Assembly: GCA_003427395.1 (NCBI GenBank)
Contig: BFEA01000602.1
Location: 566,187 to 593,797, forward strand
Source of the DNA: Chara braunii
Lineage: Eukaryota; Streptophyta; Charophyceae; Charales; Characeae
DNA length: 27,611 nucleotides
Reading direction: 5' to 3'
Shown: piece after piece, positions 19,328 through 27,599 of the stretch
Numbering within the stretch: the first letter of the stretch is position 1
Layout: every line of letters starts with the position of its first letter
Translations under genes and position numbers: made by a program
The notes under the pieces: model-generated
The model's input: the letters and a program-made list of their open reading frames with translations, nothing else
The model's database searches: none
What the model was told of the DNA's origin: nothing

Positions 19328-20166
19328 GCGAGTATCATGATGCCACCGGACATTTTGGCTATAAGAAAACTGCAGCAAACTTGTTGCAGCAGTTCTGGTG
19401 GCCCACAATGATGAAAGATGCCAAGCTGTATGTGGAAACTTGTCAAGTGTGCCAGAGAGACAAGCCACTCACACAGGCCCCTCTTGGGCTTCTTAAGCCT
19501 CTTTCGATTTTGGAAGGGCCTGGTGAGAGTCTGTCCATGGATTTCATGGATACGCTGGTCACCAGCAAGAGTGGAATGAGATATGTTTTTGTCATTGTGG
19601 ATAGGTTTAGTAAGTCCGCTATGTTAGTCGCGATGTGTGAAACAGCAAAGACCGAGTACGTGATTAAATTGTTTAAAGAAAACTGGATCAGAGACTTTGG
19701 TTTGCCCAAGTCTATTGTTAGTGACCGGGATGTGTGATTCACGAGTGAGTTATGGAAGGCGGCAACTGCTGAACAAGGGACACAACCGCAGATGACCTCC
19801 GGGAACCACCCAGAGGCAAACGAACAAGCAGAGCAGTTGAACTGCGCTGTACAACACCTGCGGCGGCACTATATCAAGCCTAATCAGGTGGACTGGGATG
19901 AGAAGCTCGCTCTCATCGCCAGTCTGTACAACAACGCAGTGCACAACGCAACAGGGGTGAGCCCCAACAGCCTGCTACTAACTTTCAAACCCCAATTGCC
20001 TCTAGATTTCCTACTACCTGAGAACTAGCCCACTGCTGCGCCTGGTACTTTGGAATTTGCCTATCGCTATGAGAGTCTTATGCAGCAAAAAGTGGACAGC
20101 AAGCACAGAGCACAGGCGGCAATGATAGAGTCAGAAAACAAACACCGTCGCCCTTCTGAGTTTTAG
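19324..20166 (+). pseudogene. Integrase zinc-binding and catalytic domains (degenerate)
   Basis: After the T8 run (19318-19325) the frame shifts and continues LGEYHDATGHFGY, with a HHCC zinc finger whose CQVC lies near 19444-19455. The catalytic core has Asp in LSMDFMDTL (19531), Asp in SIVSDRDV (19714-19734), and Glu in NEQAEQLN near 19820-19845, so the D, D, E triad looks present. Stops interrupt it at 19735 (TGA), 20026 (TAG) and 20164 (TAG). In a live element it would insert the cDNA into the chromosome. Confidence 0.9.
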
Positions 20167-20641
20167 AGTCTGGGTGAAGGCTTCCGAGCCCGGGCAAGAG
20201 CACGGCATTTCCCGAAAGCTCATGCCACAATACTTCGGAACATGGGAGGTTCTAGACATTGTCGGAGATGATCCTGATGGGCCTTACTATGTGACACAGA
20301 TCCCTGGTCACCTTCGCACCTGCCCTGTCTTTCACGCCTCCAAACTGGCACCTTTCGAGGAAACAGATCAGTTTCCCTCTCGTCGGTCTATGCTGCCCCC
20401 AACAAGGGATGGAGAAGTCGACATCGACAGCATCGTAGACCACAGGGAATTGCCAATGCCGAAACCAACTGGCAGGGGACGGCCTCTGAAGCCGAAGTTG
20501 CAGTACCGTCTGTGCTTCAGACATCACACGGATCTGAAGGAGGACAGGTCGTTTACAAGAGAGGAACTGATGCAGACAGCCCCTCAGATTGTCACTTATT
20601 ATGAGAAGTCATTGCAGAAGGGAAAGCGCCAGATTGAGTGA
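20162..20641 (+). pseudogene. Integrase C-terminal GPY/F module and chromodomain-like tail
   Basis: A shift in a T4 run (20161-20164) restores the protein as FRVWVKASEPG. LMPQYFGTWEVLDIVGDD and GPYYVTQIPGHLRTCPVFH form the GPY/F region, ending in HASKLAPFEE (about 20335-20364). The last ~55 residues, from LQYRLCFRHHTDLKEDRSF to a TGA at 20639-20641, look like a diverged chromodomain of the kind chromoviruses carry. No stop falls inside this piece. In related elements the tail directs integration to particular chromatin. Confidence 0.8.
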
Positions 20642-20670
20642 TTGAACTTCTCAGAGGACTGTCGAAGTAT

Positions 20671-20681
20671 GGATTAGGGAA
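20671..20681 (+). other. Polypurine tract
   Basis: GGATTAGGGAA lies immediately before the TG of the 3' LTR, in the position and with the purine bias of a plus-strand primer. The two T bases make it imperfect. Confidence 0.6.
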
Positions 20682-21628
20682 TGCGAGGCCACAGCCCGCC
20701 CTGAGCATCCAGGGCCTCTCAGCAAGGATGGCCGCCCTAAGTGAAGGCGGCCCTGTAAAATCACATGAGGCCTATTTTGTTCTTTTTCGCAAAGTGGGGC
20801 TCAGACAGTTATGCTGCGTCAGTTGGTTGAATGAACCCAGGCCGTGGGCAACAGTATCCGGTCAAGGGCTTCTAGGCTCGTCCTATGTTTTTGGGTACAG
20901 GCCCTCGGACAGACACGAGGCACAAACTGCATGCAGCACGCACGGCAGTTGGACATTCGTAACCACCCGGGGCCCTGTGGAATACTCTGGGCTCAGACAC
21001 TTGGGGCCTACCGGAAGCTTCTGGGCAGGGGCCCAGCACAGCCAGGTAGCACGCAACAGGCAGGCCACTTCCATAAAGGAAAGTGCCTGCCTCCACATTT
21101 GGGATTCGGGCACTCGCTGCTTATGCCCACGCGCTGCTGCGCCAGCTGCTAGAGCGAGTGCCTACACGCTCACGGTCAAGCAGGGAAGAAGCAGGCATCC
21201 ATATCCAAGCTGGGCTGCGCGTTGCTGGATAGGGCGCATGGTGGTCCTTGGGTGCACGTGGCATCCGTGTGGGGGATGGAGGTTGTGAGTGAACCGTGAG
21301 ACATACCTGGTGCTTGAGGCGAACGGCATTGGCCGATATCTGCTCATACTTCGGGAAGCTGTTGACGTCACCAGCGGCATTGTAGATAGGCTAGATAGGG
21401 TCTGCCATTCGTAGTCTGGGCACTGAGCGCCAGATAGGGATTCGACATTGGTTCATTGTTGATGATGATGAGACTATTCCAACATTATCACTTGTGAGAT
21501 TTTGCTGTGCTCTTATTTGGTGGAACTCAAGTTGCAATTCTGCTTTTGGTTCGAGGTCAAGACTATCTGGTTTCATGTGTATGATGCTGCCTGGTTTCTG
21601 GAATCCGCTATCGCTCATTTTCCTTGCA
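20682..21628 (+). repeat. 3' LTR (about 947 bp)
   Basis: Starts TGCGAGGCCACA and ends CCTTGCA, then TGTGTGTGTG of the flanking repeat. It is closely similar to 12819-13737. It has an extra 20-bp segment at 20986-21005 and a different stretch around 21264-21285. Confidence 0.92.
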
Positions 21629-21697
21629 TGTGTGTGTGTGCTTGCAAATCCGAAATGACCCTCAGCGAAAACTTATTGGCGTTGCAATGTTGTATAT

Positions 21698-21735
21698 CTG
21701 TCTCTTATACACATCTAGATGTGTATAAGAGACAG
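21698..21735. other. Nextera mate-pair junction adapter left in the assembly
   Basis: CTGTCTCTTATACACATCT followed directly by its reverse complement gives a perfect 38-bp palindrome. This is the Tn5 mosaic-end junction produced when Nextera mate-pair fragments are circularised. It is not natural sequence. Bases on its two sides need not be neighbours in the genome. Confidence 0.97.
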
Positions 21736-21752
21736 ATGTGGATCTGTGAGTA

Positions 21753-21873
21753 AGGGATCGAGGTTGTGAGTGATACGAGAGACATACCTGGTGCTTGAGG
21801 CGAACGGCATTGGCCGAGATCTGCTCGTACTTCGGGAAGCTGTTGACGTCACCAGCGGCATTGTAGATAGGCT
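21753..21873 (+). repeat. Partial third LTR copy
   Basis: From GGTTGTGAGTG to TAGATAGGCT this matches the LTR (compare 21285-21391) and is cut off by an N at 21874. It follows the adapter, so it may be the far end of a mate-pair fragment from this or another copy of the element rather than a true neighbour. Confidence 0.88.
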
Positions 21874-21874
21874 N

Positions 21875-21964
<90 letters not shown>

Positions 21965-21994
21965 CGCGCAAGGGGGGCGGGCGACCCCCCTCCC

Positions 21995-22035
<41 letters not shown>

Positions 22036-22064
22036 CCAACCAATCAAGTTGAATCGAGCCATCC

Positions 22065-22099
<35 letters not shown>

Positions 22100-22108
22100 C
22101 CAATCAAC

Positions 22109-22142
<34 letters not shown>

Positions 22143-22146
22143 GTCG

Positions 22147-22178
<32 letters not shown>

Positions 22179-22233
22179 GTCAATCAGTCAATCAATCGAC
22201 CAAATCCCAATCAACCAAGAAATCAATCAATCA

Positions 22234-22267
<34 letters not shown>
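21874..22267. repeat. Ambiguous base followed by compound microsatellites
   Basis: An N at 21874 is followed by (TG)n to 21956, (CG)n to about 21969, then CAAT tetranucleotide repeats from about 21996 to 22234 with scattered variants, and a T run at 22237-22267. The predicted Cys-Val and Ser-Ile-Asn-Gln proteins here are repeat artefacts. Confidence 0.95.
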
Positions 22268-22268
<1 letters not shown>

Positions 22269-22427
22269 TTTTCACCAACAACATCTCTCCCCTGCAGAAA
22301 TTCGTTTTTTTTTTTGTGCTAGGGGGCGGGGCTGGGGTTGTGCAACCCCAACCAGCTACCCCCATCCCCGCACCCCCCCCCACTGGCCGCTATGGCGGCG
22401 CGGGCTCGTGTGGCTGCCTCCGGGGGG

Positions 22428-22871
22428 CATTCATAGGCAAACTGTATCTGATTTGCCTTGCAATACAGCCACATCCAATCGTTAGCCAGGTCAGATATAG
22501 ATAAGAGATGGCCAATGGGCAAGGGCTTGCGATGATCCAAAGCTCGAACCATATTTAGTAGGTTGATTTCGCCTGTCCTATATTCAGGCCCTCTGGCCTC
22601 CATCTCTGTAGTTGTAAGCCTTCATTCCGAGATACCTTCAGCTTCTGGTTCCACAGGCTGTATTGCCACGATTAGTCCTAGCATTGGGTATCCCTAGTTG
22701 AGAAATTGATCAATCAGCATGAGATCAGTAGGGGCAACATCGCCAACGTCTGCAGTCGATCAGTCCAGCATTGCACCCACTCGACCAAGTCTGCCAGCTA
22801 CAGCGGCGGTAGCCGCCGAAGCCCCACCGACTTTTGGCCGAGTTGGTCGGTCCGGGCAGTCCATTGCCATG
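22428..22871 (-). pseudogene. Gag/pre-protease segment of a second LTR retrotransposon (degenerate)
   Basis: One minus-strand frame can be read from about 22871 down to 22428 with three in-frame stops. It begins MDCPDRPTRPKVGG, which looks like the end of a zinc knuckle and the linker after it; upstream in the same frame only GCPFVINPDMAMDC remains of the knuckle. It continues PTDLMLIDQFLN, then NLLNMVRALDHRKPLPIGHL and SISDLANDWMWLYC. The reading frame is coherent over about 145 codons, unlike the other frames here. It resembles the region between Gag and protease of Ty3-type elements, but this is recognition by style, not a named domain. It ends abruptly at a GC-rich stretch. Confidence 0.55.
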
Positions 22872-24229
22872 TCCGGGTTGATGACAAACGGGCATCCGTT
22901 TGCTCGAGCAGCCGTAGCTGCTTCTCCAGCAGCAGGCTAGGCAGCGAGCTTCGTGGCCGTCGGAGCAGACTGGGGGCACGTCTGCAGCAGTGTGGGGTGT
23001 CATTGACATATGCTACATGCTGCGCCTGCACACGGGCCCATTTGAGGGGCCCGGCGGTTGCTGAGGGGGCCCCAGGCCGCATGCCCATCAGACATGCGCC
23101 CTGGAGGCCCACGGTGCCCCCCAGGCCACATACGGCAAATATAGGCAGCATTTATTTATTTATTCATTTACTTACCTGCTGACCCGTCGTTGTCTGTGCA
23201 GGTGTCGTTTCGGGCTTGCAGTCTCCAGGGCACGGCCTTGGGACTGGGTACCCGAGGCAGGGCCTACAAAAAGGCCAAGCGCGTTTTTTGGCGCCCTGTT
23301 GCATCAGCAGCACAGTCTGGCCGTCCGGTAGGGACCCAGACCGGCTGGGCCGTTTTGAGGCGAGCACCAGGTAGGTCCAGCCTCGCCCAGCGCTACATAT
23401 GGCTGGGCGGAGGCTGGGCAACGGACAGTTCGGGTAGCTCACTTTTGAGCGACACGCTGCTGGTTGGAGGCTGTGCTGTTTTGCGCTGCGCTGCAAGTTG
23501 AACGGAGCGGCACAGGAGGTAGTGGGAGGCGGAGGCCATACCGGTAGTGGCGAGCTTACCTGGCGCAATAGCTGGGGTCTCCAGGCGGTACCTGCACAGG
23601 ATGAACACGGCAGTCAGTACGGCGGCCGTTACCTGCAGGTGAGGCAGCGAGAAGGGCGACATCTTCTTCTCCCTTCTCGCCCTCCATCTCTCCTCTTTCT
23701 TCCTCCTTCCTCCTCCTTCCTCCTTATTCCTCCTTCTTCTTCTTCTTCATCATCTTCTTCTTATTCAGATATGAGAGAGAGAGAGGTTACAGGCAGAAGA
23801 TACAGGCAGAGGTTACGGTGGGCATTGTGCCCAGGATCTGATTCGACATTGTTGAGGCAGACATTGATTGGACATCGGCAAGGGACTATTTTTGGACTTC
23901 GCTATTGCGATCGTCTTCTTCTCCCTCACCGCCATCTTCGTCTCTCTCCTCCCTCCATCTTTCACCTGTGGCATCTCCCCATGTGCGTGTACAAGGAGGG
24001 ACCTTTCTTCTTCGTGTGCGGTCCCTCCTCTCCCTCTCACATGTGTGATGTATGATGGGATGTCGTGTCAGTCCCGGTCAGGTCAGGACTTATCTTCAAA
24101 TCTCCGCTGCGCTACTTTTGTGCCATTTCGTATGTATCAGGGTGTACACTGCCTGTTGATGTTGCACTGACATTGCATTGTCCATTCAGTCCTTTTCATC
24201 GCATTGTGGATCCTTGGATGTACATACAT
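22872..24229. other. Unassigned sequence with low-complexity patches
   Basis: No coherent gene was recognised. It contains a TTTA-type repeat at about 23150-23170 and a CT-rich, TTC/TCC-rich tract at about 23660-23765. It sits between two Gag pieces that appear to belong to one minus-strand element, so it may be an insertion into that element. Confidence 0.4.
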
Positions 24230-24370
24230 TGCCTAACTGGGCATGTATCACATAGGACAGCTTCCATACGGGGATTATTCTCCCGTTGCTGCTTGAGATT
24301 CTTTTGCATCATAGCCACCATCACTCGGGTAAGCTCAGCCAAGGCCTCAGCTTCATCAGCCTTTCCTTGA
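24230..24370 (-). pseudogene. Gag coiled-coil-like fragment
   Basis: The minus-strand frame reads ADEAEALAELTRVMVAMMQ then KNLKQQREN, an acidic-to-basic helical stretch typical of the C-terminal part of some Gag proteins, then CDTCPVRQC. It lies in order between the capsid fragment (24557-24814) and the later piece (22428-22871), which is the only reason for assigning it to the same element. Confidence 0.4.
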
Positions 24371-24556
24371 GTCGTACTCGAGGAAGGGCAGATGGAGATG
24401 ATGATGAGTAAGCAACTGCTTTCCATGCTTTTGCCACGGGGATGAGAGTGCAAGAGACTAGCCGCTCCTGGTAAGTGGCAGGCCCTGCGACAAATCCTCG
24501 GTCTTCGTATCGATCCTTCTGGGATGCCAACTAAATTTTCCCTCAGGTTAGTTAAC

Positions 24557-24814
24557 TTAGTTTTGCTCTTCTTTGTCATTCTCAGTCTCAAGAAAATGCA
24601 CGGCAAACTTCCCTTCCAGCTGTTTGGCTGCATAAATGATATGCTGTAAGGTATGATCTACGGGTGAGGTCTGCGTTTGGAGCTTAGCTTGCATGCTGCT
24701 GCTTCTCAACCCATCGATAAACAGATCGTGACCGTGCTGTTCATCTCTCTTACAGAGAAGACCATGGGAATCACGAACGGACTCAAGGGGCTTCTAGGCT
24801 TTATTCTTCATCAT
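24557..24814 (-). pseudogene. Gag capsid fragment of the minus-strand retrotransposon
   Basis: From ATG at 24814 down to TAA at 24557-24559 one frame reads MMKNKA, a TAG stop, then KPLESVRDSHGLLCKRDEQ, HDLFIDGLRSSSMQAKLQ and IIYAAKQLEGKF. The pattern ESVRD, then LFIDGLR, then AAKQLE is the recurring shape of a plant Gag capsid C-terminal half. The segment is 85 codons with one internal stop, and the frames on either side are shifted. It belongs with the PBS at 25250-25262 upstream. Confidence 0.7.
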
Positions 24815-24935
24815 AAAAAGGTTGTTTCCCGGTGAATGTAATCGAGTCGATCCAAAAGGCCATTTTCAAAGTTGTGAATGTTCGTCCAAGGGTAGTTCTC
24901 AAACTAGTAGTGAGCTGCTCCTCCCATTCTTGCAA

Positions 24936-25199
24936 CTATGTTCGTGCTAACTTCTTCTTCCATGTATTGCTACGTAGCCTGCACTTGGAGAGTAGCGAGC
25001 CATGGTCCCGAAGACGATGCTTCGGGTCGAACAAATAAAGAGCGGGAGGGGTAGCAGGGGCTTGTGGGGTTGGCACCTGAGCAGGATCTCCAGCCTGCTG
25101 CTGATTGGCATTCATCCTGCCGGATAGACTTTCAGCCGACCAACTACCGGTGACCATGGGGTCATTCTCAGGAGTGTTAGCTTCAGCAATCGTCCACAT
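24936..25199 (-). pseudogene. Gag N-terminal fragment
   Basis: The likely start is the ATG at 25199 (MWTIAEANTPENDPMVTG). A proline/alanine/glutamine-rich linker (QVPTPQAPATPP) and LFDPKHRLRDHGSLL follow, and the frame ends at a TAG around 24936. It begins about 50 bases after a primer-binding site, as expected for the first ORF of an LTR element. Frame breaks separate it from the capsid piece at 24814. Confidence 0.55.
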
Positions 25200-25249
25200 C
25201 GTGGACTCGCAAGATCTGCACATGTCCGTCCTAAGAACCAACACGTGCC

Positions 25250-25262
25250 GGCTCCGATACCA
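25250..25262 (-). other. Primer-binding site of the minus-strand retrotransposon
   Basis: Read on the minus strand the sequence is TGGTATCGGAGCC, one base different from the standard initiator tRNA-Met PBS. The matching 5' LTR should lie at higher coordinates (from about 25263 up). Its outer end could not be defined, and no second LTR was found. Confidence 0.65.
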
Positions 25263-25439
25263 ACCTCACGCCCTGTGAGACTTCCTGATCGGAGCGGGAG
25301 TGGACTCGGAAGTGCGAATTAAGGGGTGTGCCAAGGATTTCAGGAAAAAGGGAAATCTCCGGTGTCGAGGTTCTGGGGGCAGAACTAATGGGAATCGATT
25401 CATCAATCAATCAAGACTTAGTCAGGAGGGTAAATATGT

Positions 25440-25473
25440 AATTTTGTTACGAAATCGGGGTTGGTTACAAAAT
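25440..25473. repeat. Hairpin ATTTTGTTAC/GTTACAAAAT
   Basis: The two 10-base arms pair at 9 of 10 positions around a short spacer. The hairpin lies in what may be the LTR of the minus-strand element. Confidence 0.7.
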
Positions 25474-25526
25474 CAGTGCAAAGCAGAGAGGGTTCAAGCC
25501 CATTGTCGCCTGCATTTTCCGTACCT

Positions 25527-25706
25527 GTCAAGACCAGAATTAGCTAATACAATTCCAGTAAGTCCTCCTATGGTAAACAAGAAGATGAATCCTACAGCGA
25601 ATAACACAGGTCTTTTTAATTGTATTGAACCTCCCCACATAGTGGTGATCCAACTAAATATCTTGATTCCAGTTGGCACCGCTATAATCATGGTTGCTGC
25701 TGGGTC
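25527..25706 (-). pseudogene. cox1: Mitochondrial cox1 fragment in nuclear-type sequence (NUMT)
   Basis: The minus strand encodes about 60 residues of cytochrome c oxidase subunit 1 without a stop: [50 protein letters not shown]. This is the conserved part of COX1 preceding the DTYYVVAHFHY region. Similarity begins at the AATM codons and ends sharply at SGLD; both flanks are unrelated. A few residues differ from the usual protein (TT for AT before MWGG, LKRP for the usual YKTP). It reads well without RNA editing. As only a short internal piece lies between retrotransposon sequences, it is taken as a nuclear copy rather than a gene. Confidence 0.9.
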
Positions 25707-26397
25707 GTGCAGAATTTCTACATGGTGCCTACTGGGCTCACAAAGTTTCGCTCCGATGATGAGGCTTTCAGCAGAATGCCCTAAGCCCTTTACTCTGTCT
25801 CATTGTGAGGTCAGTAGGGAAATCCACGCTGCCTGTAAAACTCCCCGCATCAACACAGAATGTGGGGCAGCACAGAATGCGGGGCCAACCCGGGGCTATG
25901 GCGGAGCAGGGGGCGACAACCAGTTCATGATAAGGGAGGACAAGGGAGTATGGGGGAAATTGGGTTTTGACAATGATGAGCCCAGAAAAAAAAGCGCTCG
26001 CAATCCGCGAACGCCGCACAGCCAGCTCCGCTTGGGAAATGATAGGGGCCGCCTATATGGGCCATCACATCACGGATATCCCATTCACAGATCTTGAGTT
26101 TTTCCTGCTAGGAAAAAGGGGCCAATCAGTCCAAGAAGGGCACCAAGTGGACATGCAATGCCAAGATACATTATCCATATCTGCAATCAGACTCGCTCTC
26201 ATTCACACTTCACATGCATGCAAACAGGTCGCGCAGCAAACTGGCGACCACTCAAACTCAGAGATATGGAAACCAAGAGCACAGTTCAGATACGAGTTCA
26301 CTTGAGATGGCTATGGCGCAATAGCGCCTGTACATCTCTCTGTTCCTCGCCGACTCAACTCTGCTGTTCGCACACACACGGATCACCCTGGATATCC
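25707..26397. other. Unassigned sequence
   Basis: No gene, domain or strong repeat was recognised. The open frame that spans 25300-26097 on the + strand crosses the cox1 fragment in the wrong orientation, so it is not a gene. Confidence 0.4.
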
Positions 26398-26541
26398 ACT
26401 CTCCTATCAGCTATGGCGGCTATGGCCGCTACCACCCCTATCGCTACCACTCTCCTATCACACTGTACACACATGCACACACACACACACTACACTCTCC
26501 TATCAGCTATGGCGGCTATGGCCGCTACCACCCCTATCGCT
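26398..26541. repeat. Two identical 48-bp copies separated by a CA-rich spacer
   Basis: 26398-26445 and 26494-26541 are identical. Each begins ACTCTCCTATCAGC and contains GGCGGCTATGGCCGC. The 48-bp spacer includes a (CA)n run at about 26474-26490. Confidence 0.92.
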
Positions 26542-26834
26542 ATGGCTAAGCTCTCCTTCTCGCCCACTTTGTCTTCGGGCTCACTGCAGACCACCTCGCA
26601 CAAGTCGCTGTGGCAGCGCTTCCGCATGGCTTACACAGGAATGAATGAATGGCTGGGTACTGCCGCTTGATTTATACTTCTGTAACTCGTTGGTCTGCCC
26701 TTTTCCCATGCCTGTGGTGCACACAGTCCCATACGGTACTTGCTTGACAGGACTAGGACTGACTGGGACTGGGTACCGCTGACTCAGCACGGGTGGATTC
26801 CACCACTTGCCCACTTGCCTTGGTCTACTGTGGG

Positions 26835-26896
26835 CAGTACTCGAAAGGCCACTTCCGGACCTTCCGGAAGACCGTGGACTTGGCCTTTCGGTACTG
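26835..26896. repeat. Long bulged hairpin with an inner hairpin
   Basis: CAGTAC (26835-26840) and CGAAAGGCCA (26842-26851) pair with TGGCCTTTCG and GTACTG (26881-26896). That gives 16 pairs with one bulged T. Inside the loop CTTCCGG (26852-26858) pairs with CCGGAAG (26864-26870). Confidence 0.88.
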
Positions 26897-26948
26897 TAGC
26901 AGCTACGACTTCTAGAACTTGCTAAGACTCCTATCCGACAGGTCTACA

Positions 26949-27078
26949 GATCGAACCCCTATAACCTACAGACCTACGACAACCTACCAACTGTGGGAAA
27001 AGATACAGGTCGTGGGTTCAACTCCTGGGGTTGACACAGATACTGTACACAGGTAAGGTAAGGACTAGGGATCGAGCC
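26949..27078 (+). other. Cluster of three Pol III B-box-like motifs
   Basis: GATCGAACC (26949-26957), GTTCAACTC (27016-27024) and GATCGAGCC (27070-27078) all fit GWTCRANNC, the tRNA TPsiC-arm/B-box consensus. No full tRNA cloverleaf or clear A box was found. A tRNA-derived SINE or tandem tRNA relics are possible; chance is not excluded. Confidence 0.4.
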
Positions 27079-27137
27079 CTGGGATCTGCACTCGCTACTG
27101 CTAACAGGTGAATACTGTTTCAATCAGTGCTGAAAAC

Positions 27138-27189
27138 CCGGTAGGACCGGGGGGTCCTCCCCCAACCGGAACCGGACCGGTCCTACCGG
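27138..27189. repeat. GC-rich hairpin
   Basis: CCGGTAGGACCGG (27138-27150) and CCGGTCCTACCGG (27177-27189) are perfect 13-bp inverted repeats around a 26-base G- then C-rich loop. More CCGG motifs follow to about 27228. Confidence 0.92.
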
Positions 27190-27417
27190 CCGGTCGACCG
27201 GGCCGGTTCCCCCCCGGTTGGCTGTAGCGCATCTTTTTTTTTAATTTTTAATTTTATTTTTTATTAGCCCATGGTGTTGTTGAGGCCAAGGACTAGACCC
27301 ACAGTGATTGCTGGCAGCGGTAGCCGGTGGTTGTCCTGACAGGATAGGCCACCTTCCCTAACCTTCCCCACGTTAATGCTCTCAGCGCACCCCCTATCCC
27401 TACTATCCTACCTCAGT

Positions 27418-27599
27418 CTCAGGACATCGCCGTACCAGTATCGAGGGCAGTCACCAGACAGCAGTGACAAGCACCCCTAACACTATAACCCCACCCTTCT
27501 TTTCAAAGTTTTTGGGTGGGAAGCACCGTCCCTACCCTGCCACTAACACCCCAGTGTGACCAGCACTCAGGACCATCACCCTACCAGTATCGAGGGCAA
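27418..27599. repeat. Imperfect direct repeat, period about 148 bp
   Basis: CTCAGGAC, then TACCAGTATCGAGGGCA, occurs at 27418-27449 and again at 27566-27599. C-rich sequence (CCCTATCC / CCCTACCC) precedes both. Probably two units of a tandem repeat that continues past the window edge. Confidence 0.7.

Larger units (their letters stand above)
12819..21628 (+). mobile_element. Complete but degenerate Ty3/gypsy LTR retrotransposon (chromovirus-like)
   Basis: The element runs 5' LTR, PBS, leader, gag, protease, RT-RNase H, integrase, GPY/F and chromodomain-like tail, polypurine tract, 3' LTR, total about 8.8 kb. RT before integrase fixes it as Ty3/gypsy rather than copia. It is inserted in a (TG)n tract: TGTG lies on both sides (12815-12818 and 21629-21632), so the target duplication cannot be separated from the repeat. 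Reading frames change several times and at least nine in-frame stops are present, so it cannot make a full polyprotein. The coding pieces are listed separately. Confidence 0.93.

Noticed and set aside
21662-22504. Open frames encoding Cys-Val, Thr-His and Ser-Ile-Asn-Gln repeats
   Set aside because: Microsatellite translations, one of them also running through the sequencing adapter and an N.
25480-25526. tRNA T-arm-like GGTTCAAGCCC beside the cox1 fragment
   Set aside because: The flanking bases do not form a full T stem, and no D or anticodon arm fits.
25300-26097. 265-residue plus-strand open frame
   Set aside because: It crosses the cox1 fragment antisense and has no domain, so it is an accidental frame.
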